NCBI GenBank assembly: GCA_005765155.1
Contig: VCCP01000002.1
Location: forward strand, 2,294,001-2,358,000
Length of the DNA: 64,000 nt
Source: Zelopaecilomyces penicillatus
Taxonomy: Eukaryota > Ascomycota > Sordariomycetes > Hypocreales > Pseudodiploosporaceae
Reading direction: 5' to 3'
This document shows, one piece after another, positions 39,080 to 52,980 of this stretch. Position 1 is the first letter of the stretch. Each line of letters opens with the position of its first letter. The position numbers and the translations under genes were made by a program. The notes beneath the pieces were generated by a model. It had not been told where the DNA came from, searched no databases, and worked only from the letters and a program-made list of their open reading frames with translations.

Positions 39080-41886
39080 AAATATAATGCTCTAGATATA
39101 TTAAATATAGTATTATAATTAATATATAATCTTTTTAATTTTATAATAATAATAATTCTATTATTATTATTATTATATAAAATAATTAAATAAAATATAA
39201 ATTAATTAAATTATAATTTATAATTTATAATTTATTTTTAAAATATTAAATATTAAAAATATAATATTAAGATTTATATAAGATTTAATATTTATTTAAG
39301 ATATTTAATTTATAATCTTTTATAATAAATCTATTAAAAAATTATAAAAAAAGTTTTTTATTAAAATTGGTTTTTATAAAATTAAAATTATTAATAAATC
39401 TTTAAAAAAAGATTTTATAAAGATTTTAAAAGATTATTTAAATTTATAAATATATAATTTTATAAATTTATTAAAAAGATTAAAAAATATAAAATATAAA
39501 ATTTATTATAAGTAATATAAAATATAATATAATATTTTTTATATTTTATATTTATAATTTCTTTTAAAATAATTAAAGAATTATAATTAATATAAAATAT
39601 AATATAATATTTTTTATATTTTATATTTATAATTTCTTTTAAAATAATTAAAGAATTATAATTAATATTAAATATAATATTTTAATTTAATATAAAAATT
39701 TTAAATATTATATATTTTTATAAATTAATTTTTAATTTTTATATAATATTAATTTATAATATTTTATTTAATATTAATTTATTTATTATTATTAATTTTA
39801 TAACTATACTAGTCTAGTTTTTATAGTTAGATTAAACCTTTTATAAGGTATATAATCCCTCTTAATTTAATAGATAAAGAGGAAAAAAACAGATGAAAAA
39901 CCCTTATCCTCTTTATATATTTATACTTTCTTTTTATAGTATAATATTAATTTAAAAAATAATATATTAATTTATAATAATTATTAAAAATATTATTAAA
40001 ATTTTAATTAAAGAATTTAATTTTATTATTATAAATATTCTTTTTATTTAATTTAAATATATGTTTATTAATATATAAATCTTTTAAAAATATAAAAATT
40101 ATATAAAAAGATATTTATTAAATAGAATTAATTATTTATATTAAAGATTATATAAAAGGATATCTTTTAAATAAAATTAATTCTTTATATTAAGATTTTT
40201 ATAAATTTTATTTTAAGAATAAAATAATATTTTTATTATTAAATAATAAATTAAATTAGTTTTTATAATATAAAGAATATAATTAAAGAATTAAAATTTA
40301 TAATAAAATATATCTTGATATTTATTATTATTTAAGTTTTTTTAAAATATTATTAAAATATTTGAAATTATTTAAAAAGAATTAATAATAATAGATAATT
40401 TATTATATTAAAAAAAGAATAATTAAATTATTTATAAGCTTATTTATTATTATATAAATAATTAATTTTATTATTAAAATATTATTAATAGTTTATAAAA
40501 TATATAATAGTATAATATTATCTTATTATATTTATTTTTAAATAAAAAGCTTAATTAATTAATATTTATTTTTAAATTAATTAATATATTTTTTAAAATT
40601 AAAAATAATTTAATTATTCTTTAACTTTAATATTATATAAATTAATTTTATTAATATTTAATTTAAATAATATATATTAAGAATCTTTTTTAATATCTTA
40701 TATAAGATATTAATTATATATATATACTTTAATTAAATAAATTCTTTATTTAAAAGATTATAATAAATTTTATAAATAAATTTTATAAATAATATATTTA
40801 TAACTTTATTATTTATATAAATAAAACTATTTATTATATAATATATTATTATTTAAAAGTTATATATATAATATATATTAAATATTAATATAATTAATAT
40901 AATTTATATTAAAGTTAAAAAGTATAGATTTAATTCTAGCTTAATATAAAAGGCTTTTAATATAATAATTAATTAAGCTTAAAGTAATAAGATAAATAAG
41001 GCCTTTAATAGTATAATATATAAAAAGAAATAGTTTAAAAAGCTATATTAATAATATTAATAATATTATTAATATATATTCTTTTATTTATTTATATAAT
41101 AAATAGTATATATTATATTAATAATAAAAGTATTAGTTATTATATATACTCTTTTAAAGCTAGTTTATTATAATTATTAAAATTATTATTTAATTACTTT
41201 TATTTTATTAATAACTCTTGATTAATATAAATAATAATAATATAAAAGAAAAATATTATTATATTAAATTAAGATTAATTTAAAATCATTTATAATTATT
41301 ATAATATAGAAAATATTATTTAAATCTTTATTAAATTATATTTAAAATAAAATAAAAAATATAATTATTTAAATTTAAAAAATATAAAAATATAATAAAT
41401 TATAAAAATATATAATTAATAAATATTATAAATAGTTTTATTAATTAAAGAATATATTAAATTATATATATAATAAACCTTTTATAATATAAGCTTATAA
41501 TTAATTAAATTTAATTATATTATATAAATATTTTTATATATATATAAAAAAGTTATTATTTATATATAAAAATTATATATTTATAGTTTTCTTATATCTC
41601 TTTTAGTTAAATAAGTTATTATAATAAAAAATTAAAGAATTAAATTATTATAATATATATAACCTATTAATTAAAGAGAATATAATATAATATAAACTAT
41701 TATAATATAAACCAGTATATATAATTAATTTATAAGACTATTATATAAGCGATTTTATAACTTAATTAATTATATATATTATAATCTCTTTATTTATAGC
41801 CTTTTTAATTATAGTATTTTAATTAATAGATTATATATATTATAATAGCTAGGCTATAATATTTAATAAAGTCTTAAGAGATAAAA
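39080..41886. other. RIP-mutated AT-rich DNA
   Basis: A/T-rich relic DNA between YIP4 and the third LTR element. It contains a 75-base tandem duplication and an inverted repeat (ATAAAGAGGA at 39,874-39,883 with TCCTCTTTAT at 39,907-39,916). No gene or catalytic motif was recognised. Confidence 0.6.
39513..39662. repeat. Perfect 75-base tandem duplication
   Basis: 39,513-39,587 and 39,588-39,662 are identical. They contain only three C or G positions per unit, so the duplication may be recent or simply immune to RIP. Confidence 0.92.
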
Positions 41887-42273
41887 TTAATAAAAAGGAT
41901 TTATATTAATAAATAAATTAAAGTATTCTAAATAATATAATCGATTATATTAATAATAGATATAAGAGTATTATAATCAAAGATTAAATATTAATATAAT
42001 AAATAATATAATAAAATTTAATATATATTAATAATTAATTAAGATTAAATTAATAGAGTAAAAATTAAGGATATATATATATATATTATAGATTATAATT
42101 TAAATTATAATCCTTATTATTAGATTTTTAAAAGTAATCCTAAGCTTAAAATTACCTCTAAAAAATATAATTTAATTCTATATAATTTTAAACCTTTAAT
42201 ATATATCTAATAATAATATATAATTATATAATTAAGATCTGTTATATAATCTTAGCTATTAGATTATAATATA
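41887..42273 (-). repeat. Third element 3' LTR
   Basis: Begins TTAATAAAAAGGATTTATAT and aligns to 48,841-49,267 with C/T and G/A differences. It lacks about 40 bases that are duplicated in the other copy. Confidence 0.82.
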
Positions 42274-44299
42274 ATATCTCCTTTTTAAAAGATCTTATCC
42301 TTAAGGCTTATAGGTATATCTTTGTTTCCTTTCTTTATATTTATAAGTTATAGTATTTATATTATATAAAATTAATTCTTATAATATTAAATTATATTAA
42401 TAAACTATAATTTTCTTTTAAAAAGGCTATTAAATATTTTATATTAATTAAGGGTATAGAATTTAGTAATAAAATAATAGATATATTATATTTTTATTAC
42501 TTTAAATAAAAGTAATCTTATTAAATAATAAAAAATAATAGCTATTATATAATATATATAAAATAAGATTACTTTTATAATAGTATTTTAATAATATCTT
42601 TATATATATAATCTTATTATATAAAAATATTTAATTTTTATTAATTTTATTAATAATAAAACTTTTAGAATAATATTATTAATTAAACTTTTAAGAAAAA
42701 AAAATTAAAAAGAATATCTTAAATATTTAAAATTAATTAATTAAATTATAATTATAGCTCTTTTTAATTTTAAACTATTTATTTTATATTTATAAGCTTA
42801 AGAAAAAGATTAAAGAGTAAAGCTTTAAATAAATTTATTAAGGTTTAAAGGAATTAAATAATAAGAATAAAATTAATTTAATTCCTACCTTAAAAATATA
42901 TAAATATTATATAATATTAAATTTATAGTTTCTAGGTGTTTTAAATAAAATAGATTAATCCTTTTTAAATTTAAATAATAAATTTATTAATTTAAGTTCT
43001 TTAATTAAACTAATTAATTTTAAAGGAATTATTATAGTATTAGATAGTAATAATTTAAATAATTAATAGGCTTTTATATATGATTTTTAGATTTAAATCC
43101 TTTTTATTTAATAAGATATTTATTTTATTTATTCTTTTATTTAGTATTTAATATTATTTTTTTATTTTTTTTTTAATTATTTGTATCTATATTATTATAT
43201 ATTCTTATATATTATTAAATATTTTATTTAATATAAATATTTAAAAAATAGGATATAATTATATATTCTTTAATAATAATAATTTATAATTAATATTAAA
43301 AATAGCTTTTTTAACTTTAAATAATTTAAGTTTTTTAAAATCTAATTTATTATTTAATTATATAATTATAATAATTAAAGAAGTTTTATTTAATATATAA
43401 TATAAAAGATATATTATATCTCTTTTTTTAAAGATTAATCCTTTTAATCTTTATTAATCTATATAATATTTTATCCTATTATAAATAATTTATAATTATA
43501 TATAAAATTCTTTATATAATTATGATTTTTATATAATATTAAATATAGCTTTTTAAATTTTAATCCTTTTTAATATAATAAATAAAATACTTTTAATATA
43601 AATATATAATTAATATATATTAATATAAATTATATTAATTTAAAAATAGATATATTATAGATTAATTATATAATTAATAGATATTTTATTTAATTATTTT
43701 AATAATAATTAATATAAGTATATAAATATTCTTTAATAATTTAATTAATTAATTTTATTTTATTTATTTATAAATAATAAATAATATTAAATTTATATCT
43801 GATTTTAAAGTATTTTATTAATCCTTATTAAAATTTAAAGATAAAGATTATTTCTTTATTAAAGATAATTTCTTTTAATAAGCTATATAAGCTTATTATT
43901 ATTTTATTAAAGCTATAAATAAGATCTTTTATTAAGTTTATTTTAAAATAAGATATAAAATATAAGAATTTTATTAATCTTTTTATAATAATCTATATTA
44001 AATTATACATTATTTTTATAAAGAATTCTATTAATAAAGATAGTTTAATAATAAATTTAAATAATACTAATTTCTATAATTATATAAATATTAATAATAA
44101 TTATAATTCTTTATATAGTTTATATCTTATTAGCTTAGTTTATTTATAAATAATATAATTATTTATAACTTTTTAGATTATTTATTATAATCCTTTAAAT
44201 CTATAATATTTTTTTTTTTTTTTATAATCTTTATAAATTCTTTATAATAAATAATTTTTTAATTATAATCTATAAAAGTCTTTATATAATAGGTTTATT

Positions 44300-46300
44300 A
44301 TATATTTAATTTTTATATAATAATAAAATAAAAGATATTTTTATAATTAATAAAAATCTTTATTTAATAATTATTTTTTTATAAGTAATATAAGAATTTA
44401 TTAAAAGCTTTAATAATAATTATAAATTCCTTATTATAGATTAAATAATTAAGTTCTATTTTATAAAGTTTTTTAAAATAAAAGATAATAGATTATAATC
44501 TATCTTTATTATCTTATTATTTAATTTATACATTAATAATATAATTTAAAATATTAATTTTAAATTTTATAGATTTATCTAGATTATATATTATTAATAT
44601 AATCTCTTTATAGATTTACTTTTTAAGTTCTTTAAATATAGTATTTATATTAAATCTTTATAGGAATTTATAATCCTTTTTAATATATTTAATAAATAAT
44701 ATAATTATTTTATTATAATTATAAATAAACCTTTAATAATAATTAATAAAGCTTAAAAACTTTTATATATTTATAATATTTTATAATATTAATTAATTAT
44801 ATATTATAATATTTTTTATTAGATTTATTTAAATTTTATTAAATAAAAAGATATATTTTAAAAAGATAATTATTTATTTATAAAATTTATATTTTTTTAA
44901 TTTAATAAAAAGATTATTATCTTAAAATAATTATAATACCTTATAAATATTTTCTTTATATTCTTTTTTATTTAAAAGAAAATTAAGATATTATTTAAAT
45001 AGATTATTATAAAGATATTTAAATATTCTTAAAGAATATTATTAATTATATATTAAAATATTATAAAGATATTAATTAAATTAAAAAATATTATTAGATA
45101 TTTAAAAATTTTAAATTTAGTTTTAAATTTAGTTTTTTATTTATTATCTTTCTTTCTTTAAATTAAATTATAAGCTTTTTTAAGATTTAAGATAATAAAT
45201 TAATTTATTTTATATAATTAATTATATAGCTTATTAATTAATAATAAAAGTATTTAATCCTTAATTATAATTATATTTAATAATTAATAATCTATAATTA
45301 ATTATAATTTATTATTCTTTTTAGATATAAATATAATAAGATACTTTACTTTAGATATAAATAATTAAATATATCCTTTTTTAAGTATTTTATAAAGGTA
45401 TTTTATAATGCTATTATAAAGCATAATATATAACACATGACTACAGTCTTTACCTATAGTATTATGGGCTATTTGCCTAGAACATATAGAAGTAAGCATA
45501 AGAATTGTAAAGAGATTTTGATTTGGGATTCATAATAAGCAGGTAGGAACTGATGATTTTAATAATTATATTGATACCAAAGCTTATACTTACTTCTATG
45601 TGTTCCGGGTGAATAGCCTATAATATTATAAATAAAGACTATAGTTATATGTTATATATTATACTTTATAATAATATTATATATTTCTATAATATCTTAA
45701 ATTCCTTAATATTTAAAATATAAATAAAAATAAAAATAGGCTTTTTTTATTTATAATTTAGATTTTATAATTCTATTAATTATATAAGAAAAGTTTTATT
45801 TTAAATTCTTTATAAAATAATTTAATATACTTATAATATTTTTTTAATATTAATATTTATTATTTTTTTATATTTAAAGATAATTTATTTTTAAAATACT
45901 TTTATAGTTATTTTATTATTATCTTAAAAATAATAATAATTTATTAGGTTTATTATTATTAATTATTATTATTATTTTTTAATATAATTTTCTAATAAAA
46001 GGCTTTTTTCAATAGCTATAAAATATATTTTCTTTATCTTATTTATTTTTATTAGATTCTTATAATTATTAAGGATAATATAATATTATTTTATTATATC
46101 TAGCTTATCTTTTAATTGATTTATAAGTTATTATTAAATAATTAAAGATAATCTAATATAAATTTATATTCTTTAATATTTATTATATTAAATATAATAT
46201 TATCTTAATATTCTTAAACTTTAAATAAAAGATAATTAATCTTTTTATTAATTTATTCTTTATTATAAATAAAGGTATTTCTTTTAAGATTATATAAGGG
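44300..46300 (-). pseudogene. Third element RT/RNase H relic
   Basis: Minus-strand reading around 44,985-45,002 gives Y-L-N-N-I-L followed by a charged segment, the same arrangement as the nested element. The reading frame is destroyed by RIP stops and by the insertion at 45,404-45,681. Outer limits are approximate. Confidence 0.55.
45404..45681. mobile_element. Foldback/MITE-like element, 278 bases
   Basis: Two inverted arms of roughly 100 bases (about 45,404-45,502 and 45,584-45,681) match with scattered mismatches around a spacer of about 80 bases. Both ends read TATAATRYTATTATAAAGYAT. TATTT flanks each end (45,399-45,403 and 45,682-45,686), compatible with a 5-base target duplication, though in A/T-rich DNA this is weak. 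The arms keep GC-containing runs (GGGCTATTTGCC, CCGGGTGAATAGCC) unlike the host DNA, so insertion followed most of the RIP there. It has no coding capacity. Confidence 0.8.
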
Positions 46301-48840
46301 ATATAATTCTTTTTTATTTTATTATAATAGTTATATATAATTTATAGCTTTTAATAATATATAATTATCTATTTTTTTATTATTTATTAAAGTATAAAAA
46401 TAATATCTTATAATCTATATCTTTATTATTAATTTAAGCTTATTTATATTTATAGTATTAAGGGTTTTTTTTAAGAGATTATATTATAACCCTTTTATAA
46501 ATAATATTATTTATTTTTTATTATTCTAGATTTTCTAATTTTAATATATTCTTTATAAATCCTTTAATTATTTATAAATTTTTTCTTAATTATATAATAA
46601 TATATAATAATTTTGTTTAAAGATTTTTTATATTTCTTAAAATTAAATCCTCTTTTATAAGATATATAAAAATAATATATGTTTATTATTCTTTAAGATA
46701 TATTTTCTAATATTTTATAAAATTATAATCCTATTATTTAATATCTTTTTTATTTTTTATTTTATATTATAAAAAGATTTTATTATTATTATATATTATA
46801 TATAATATTTATTAATATTTCTAGATACTTTTTATTAAATAGGGTTTTTAATATTAAATCTTATATTATTTAATAAGTTTTTTCTATAAATATATATTAT
46901 AATTAAGCTTCTTATAATTATATAATTTTATTTATCTATAATTAATAGCTTAAAGTTTATTATAATCTAATTTATGTTTATCTTATTTATATATTTTATA
47001 TTAGATTAATTTATAATTTTTATTTATAGCTTCTTTCTAGTATTTTTCTAGTATTCTTAGATATAATTTAAATATTATAATTTTAAAAGATATAAAATAT
47101 TTAATTTATATTTAATTAAAGAATTAATCTTTTATATAGATTTTATTAATACCTTATATTCTTATATATTATAAAAAGAATTTATTTTTTATTTTATTTA
47201 TTTAATATTTTAAAAAAAAATTAATATATAATAGCTATTTAATTATATTATATATTAGGTATTTAGGGTTTAAAAATATATAATTATTTATATATTTAAT
47301 ATAATTAGTTTTTATTATTAAAGCTCTTTTAAGATAATCCTTAATAATAAGGATTTCTTATCTTTTATTTATTATCTATTCTTAAATATATTTAATAATT
47401 ATAACTTAAATATTAATTTTATTTAAATTATATAATTTTTATATAATTTTTATTATAGCTTTTTTAAGGTATTTATATATAATATTCTTAGATAATAAAT
47501 AAATATAATATTATATAATATTATATTATTTAAAGAGATTTATTATCTTTAACTTCTAATAAATTAAAATCTAAATTTTTATTAATAATTTCTTTAATTA
47601 ATATATTTTTATTATCTTTAATAAGGATTATTTATTTATCTAGGATTTTCTTAAAAATAATTTTCTTTATTTATATTTATATTTAATTATTAATCCTATT
47701 ATATAATACTAGATTAGGTTAATATAGTTTATAATATTAATAATTATTAAGAAATAGGGTATTTATAATTTCTAGATTATTCTTATTCTTATTCTTTTTA
47801 TTTTATTATAGCTAGAGTTTATTTATTTATAGCTATAATATATATACTTTATTATATATTTAATATTAATTTTTAAGATTTCTTATTCTTTTTAGGTTAT
47901 TTATAATATTATAATATTAGATTTTAAATATATTAGATTTTTAATTATATTAAGTTTTATTCTTTTAGGATTTTAAGTATAAATATAAATAATAGATTCC
48001 TTTTTATATTTATTTTAATTAAATTAATATTATCTAGTTTTTTATTTAAAATTAATTTATCTTAATCCTTTATTCTTTCTTTATTTATATTATATAAATT
48101 ATTTATTATTAATCTTAATAATTATTTTAATATATTTAATTAAGTTTTTAGGTTTATTTTTTTTAAAGAATTTATCTTTAATTTCTTTTTTAAATCTATT
48201 ATAAAAATATTATATAAATATATTATCTTTTTAGATATTTTATAAAATAATTTATTTAAATTTTAAGGTATAATTTAAAGTTAATTAATATTAATATAAT
48301 AATTTAAGTTTTTTAATTATAGCTTTTTTTTTTTTTATTTATTTAAAAACTTCTTTAATTATTCTTTTAAAATTAACATACTTTTTAAAGATTTATTTAA
48401 TCTTTTTATTTTAATTCTTTTTCTTTTTATTTATATAATCTTTTATAATAGATTTAAATTATTTAAAAATAACTCCTTTTATATATCTTATAATATAAAG
48501 ATTTATATAAATTTCTTTAAAATATAATAAATAAAATTAATAATAAACCTTAAATTAAATTAAGAATATTTAAAATAATCCTAAATATTTAATAAAGGGT
48601 TTTAATTTATAAGATTTAATAATTTTATTAATATCCTTTTATTAATTCTATAATTTAGCTTTAAGTTTTATATATTTCTTATATAAAGCTTAAAGTTTAA
48701 TAATAAATAAAATAAGAATTAATTAAATAATACTTATAATAATTAATAAGATAATTAATATTATTATTTAAAGTTATATAATAATCTATTAAATAAGAGT
48801 TATTAATATATAATATTTAATAAACTTTTAAAGAATAAAC

Positions 48841-49267
48841 TTAATAAAAAGGATTTATATTAATAAATAAATTAAAATATTTTAAATAATATAATCTATT
48901 ATATTAATAACAAATATAAAGTATTATAATTAAGAATTAAATATTAATATAATAAATAATAATAAATAATATAATAAAATTAAATATATATTAATAATTA
49001 ATTAAAATTAAATTAAAAGAATAAAAATTAAAGGTATATATATTATAGATTATATTTTAAGCTATAATCCTTATTATTAAATTATATTTAAAATTATAAG
49101 CTTATTTATTAGATTATATTTTTAAGAATAATTCTAAGCTTAGGATTATCTTTAAAAAATATAATCTAATTTTATATAATTCTAAACCTTTAATATATAT
49201 CTAGTAATATTATATAGTTATATAATTAAGGCTTATTATATAACCTTAGTTATTAGGTTATAATATA
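48841..49267 (-). repeat. Third element 5' LTR
   Basis: Direct repeat of 41,887-42,273 with about 40 extra bases near 49,085-49,125 (a local duplication around ATTAGATTATATTT). Confidence 0.82.
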
Positions 49268-49794
49268 GGCTGGCTATTTAATTATCTATTATAATAAATA
49301 GCCTGTTTAATTAAAAGAGGGGGGGGCTTAAAAGACTTAATAAGATATATATAGAAAAACCAGATATATAACCCTTATATATAAATAATAATTTCTTTAT
49401 ATATAAATAATAATCCTCTATTATATTTATATAAATAAATCTATTATAAAACTTTTCTTATATAATTAATTCAGCCTCTCTCTTTTATATATAAATCAAG
49501 GCTTTAATTATATCTCTTATACTCCTTTAAGCTTATAATAAATCTTTATATATTTGTATTCTATATAACCCGCTTTCCGCATTATACTTTCAGTATACAT
49601 TGACTTAAATCCAGGCCATTGTCTCTAAAGCATCGCAATCCAAACAATACGAACATGATTCGGCAGCATTCGACCCAGTATCATATATTCACTGGTTTAG
49701 GGATATAATCTATATATTCCGTTGTACTAAGGGGGCCAATCCTTGCTCAGGCTTCTTTACACACCCTGAGTGGATGCGAATAGTAAGTCTCTTA
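49268..49794. other. Transition from AT-rich DNA to gene island 2
   Basis: Mixed sequence with GGCTATTTA/TAAATAGCC inverted arms (49,276-49,304), a G8 run (49,319-49,326) and the second copy of the 42-base border repeat at 49,544-49,585. From about 49,600 it is ordinary genic DNA, probably the MCD4 3' untranslated region. Confidence 0.5.
49544..49585 (+). repeat. 42-base border repeat, copy 2
   Basis: Gap-free match to 33,809-33,850, more A/T-shifted in its first half. It lies at the left border of the second gene island. Confidence 0.65.
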
Positions 49795-52700
49795 TTAAAA
49801 CCCGATATCAACACCGGCAATAAACACTGCACTGAATCCCTCTAATACTGCAACAAAGACACAGAGGAGGCTCGCAATCACAAAATGACTTATAGTCGAT
49901 CCAATTTCTAACCAGGACCCCTCATCTTTCACAACCCAGAAGAAGTATAGGGTCAATACATCGCTCGTGGCCATTACCAACATGAAAAGCGCCGATGGCG
50001 CAACTCGGAGGATTTTGTTCAAAACCCCCAAATTAGCCGAGATCAAGGCAAATGGAATCATCAGCTTAAGAATGAGCAGCGCTCCTTGAGAGAAGGGATC
50101 AAATATCGGCAGTAGCCGGTATACACTGTCCAAGCTAAATGAAGACACCGATGCAACGTTGCCTGTGCTGAAAAAGGCTGATTGGAGCAGAACCATAAAG
50201 AATAGCGCGACGCGGCAATCAGTAAGTTTGAGTCGACGAAAAACCTCAAAGTCTTCATGTGTAGCTGCAGCAACAACCTTTGAACTCTCATTTATCTGGC
50301 TTAATGGGAACGCTTGAATACTAGACTCGAGCTGGACCCACGTTATAAGCATGATGGAGTAGGCCACGTAGAACAACGCTTCATATGAAATTGTCAGAAT
50401 GAGAAAAGCTGGCGCACAGGTCAGAAAAACTGCAGCCAGTCGATGCAAGTAGTTTCTATTAGACTTTCGCCGATGCACTATGGGCATAAGTAAAGACATC
50501 ACTGTTGTAAGGATAAGCGTTATATCCATCGCGGGTCTCATTCAAGTGATTCGCATTGAAGAGGCTTGTCTTGACATACCTAGCACGAACCATCCTACGA
50601 CTTGATTACCAAAGGGCAATCCTTGCTTTGCTTGTAAAGATTTGGAGCTTGAGTGAGTGACCAACAGGGACAGAAATATGAATCCGACCTTCAATAATTG
50701 TTAGCTTCCCATTCCTAGAGTGCATGTTGCAATCAAAGACCTCACCTGGGTACCAGTCACTGCTCTGTCGAGGACTGGTCTCGATGCATCACCTGGTTTT
50801 TGGACCAAAGCACCCAACTGCGATTGTAAATAATTCTCAAATCCTAGATATATTAATCCTACAAATGCCATAGTCGTACCGCCAGCCAAGCTGTCCACAT
50901 TAGCCTCTCAAATCGCACTAATCAAACAGGTGAGCTCTTACATCAGATCAAGACTTTCGACTTTCATGGCCGGTAGTAAGGTGAATGTGCTCATGACTAA
51001 GCAAGAAATACACCATGTAGCCGACAAAAGAATGTGGGATCGAAGGAAAGCAATGCCATAAGTCAAAGGCCACAAAGACCCTAGAATATATAAGGCTGTG
51101 AGAATTTCACGATATATGTAACTGAGAGCCTAAGTCATGTTAATTTGAAGACCGACTAAGTGGCTGTATAAGTTCTAGGCACACGTACCAAAGACTCAAT
51201 AACAGCAACATAGAGCGCAGTTTGTAAAGCAAAGGTCAATACGGACCCAGCTGATGTGATATGAGCGAACAGCACCTTGCGACCAAGAGCAAGACTATGT
51301 CTCTGTACATATACTTGCTCCCAGAACATGACTGGGAAGAAGGTATAGACATAGTAAGATAATGGCGAGTTGGAGAGGTAGAAGGATGCAAATGACGCAG
51401 CTAATACCGAGGAAAATAACATAGTGCTAGGGATACTCCTCTTAGGTGGCCCAGTTCCACACAAAACAAACATGTTAATCACTGCAGTGAAAGCATATGC
51501 CATCCAGCCGAGGTATCCTAGGGTGATGACAGCTCGAAGAAATAGCCAATCATATGTCTGGAGGTAGTGAATACCGTCAAGAGCAATTCCGATGAGAGTA
51601 TCTGATTCTTCAATTGCTTCTTCATACTTGCCAGAAGCAATAAGCTCATTGATGCCCGCGATCCGTTGGTCCGGTGCCAAACCATCCCCACTTAATAAGG
51701 GGTACGGCTTGTAACGCAGCTCATTGACCTTTTTCCTCTCTTCCTTCACGCGATATATCTCGAGGATTCCCTGAGCGTTAGCAATTGATGCCTCTGCTTT
51801 CTCACGGTTATCAGCGGCTAGGTAGGCAAGGGGTAGTTTGCCAACGGAATTTGCAGGAAACTCAGTGCCAATCAAGTAAGACATCAAGGCTGCAACATCT
51901 GCCTGAGCTACATCATGCCTTCGTATGTGATCTAGATCCCAGTCGGCGGAATATGAATCATGTCCTGGGGCTATTGTTCCTGGATATGTTTGTGGAGCTG
52001 CTACTCCAGAACCCCAGCAAATTAATGGTGTCCGTGTATTATCAGGATGGCCATCGCCATGACTACCCCAATCGCTCATTCCATGATCTGCAGTGAACAC
52101 GAAGGCTGTTCTATCATCCGAATAGAAGTTTTGAATGATATGAGTTATCTCCTTGACGCCTTGATCAACAACTTTGATATTATGTAGATATTCTTTCGAG
52201 TAGGGTCGGTATGAATGACCTGCCGTATCCAGACCTAGAAGATGGAGAAAGAAGACAACTTTATTTTGCCGTAGCGCTCTGTCAAGTGTTTGATTTGTAA
52301 CAGCCTGCGTAAATAACTCTTTGACATGATCGAAAACCCATAAATCAAGATGAGTTGCATCTTTAGAGAAATCTTCAAAATCCGACGAGTATGAATATGC
52401 ATCTACCCGGCCAGGTAAAGCGCCCCGCTCAAACATGGGTAGTATATCTGGACTGCCCCAACTCCATGTGTGGTGGCTTCGATTGAAGACACTATCAAAG
52501 TTTACAGGGTTGAGCTTCCAGCCGGTTGCAACAGCAGACACATCTTCGTACAAGCCAGCAATCAAAGCAACATGGCCTGGCCGTGACTCTGTGGGAACAC
52601 GTGTATGTGACACGCCAAATGTGCCATTATACAACGCCTGTGAGTGTAGAAAAGGGGCCAGATGTCTCGGTGTGTTATCGGCTTCAGTTACGGGATATGG

Positions 52701-52980
52701 TTCGGGAAAGGATTGAAACGCTTTGTCGGCTCGGAGTCCGTCACCTGTACAATGTGGGATTAATGGAGAACTACCGCCAGGACACTGGAGACCGTCACGT
52801 ACCGACAAACAAAACCAACCGATCTGCAGGGGGTTTCGAAAAAGCTGGACGACTAATCTTGAAAAGGTGCATGCCAGATACCACGGGGCTGACAAAATAT
52901 ATGTCAAAAATGGAAAATATATAGACAATATGGAAGACCACGGCGGTGGCCAAAAGACCAGCGCGACCGAAAGATGCCAT
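49795..52980 (-). CDS. MCD4: GPI ethanolamine phosphate transferase 1 (Mcd4/PIG-N)
   Basis: An ER membrane enzyme that adds ethanolamine phosphate to the first mannose of GPI precursors. Exons: 52,980-52,803; 52,744-51,189; 51,129-50,942; 50,890-50,746; 50,688-50,580; 50,501-49,795, giving 960 aa with matching phases. The N-terminus is a signal anchor ending F-D-I-Y-F-V-S-P-V-V. The alkaline-phosphatase-like domain shows G-D-G-L-R-A-D (Asp61), T-E-S-R-P-G-H (likely nucleophile Thr111), G-L-D-T-A-G-H and A-D-H-G-M-S-D-W-G-S-H. The C-terminal half is multi-pass membrane. I chose the ATG at 52,980 because upstream in-frame codons are non-ATG and the family starts close to its anchor. An A18 run on the plus strand (T18 in the transcript sense) lies 25 bases upstream. 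PMS1 is divergent. Confidence 0.93.

Larger units (their letters stand above)
41887..49267 (-). mobile_element. Third Ty3/gypsy element, heavily RIP-mutated
   Basis: 7.4 kb between direct repeats 41,887-42,273 and 48,841-49,267. The minus strand carries a Ty3-type RT with the Y-L-N-N-I-L remnant of Y-L-D-D-I-L at 44,985-45,002, followed by the same downstream pattern as the nested element at 25,069. The 5' LTR is therefore the right one. The distance from RT to the 3' LTR (2.7 kb) leaves room only for RNase H and integrase, with no extra region. A MITE-like element sits in the RT region at 45,404-45,681. Confidence 0.75.

Noticed and set aside
39080..49540. Regional centromere
   Set aside because: A/T-rich transposon relics fit, but blocks of this type recur between genes in the window and nothing specific to a centromere can be read from sequence.
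50502..50579. In-frame TGA in MCD4
   Set aside because: It lies within a 78-base intron; splicing joins W-F-V-L to V-M-S-L-L-M-P in phase.
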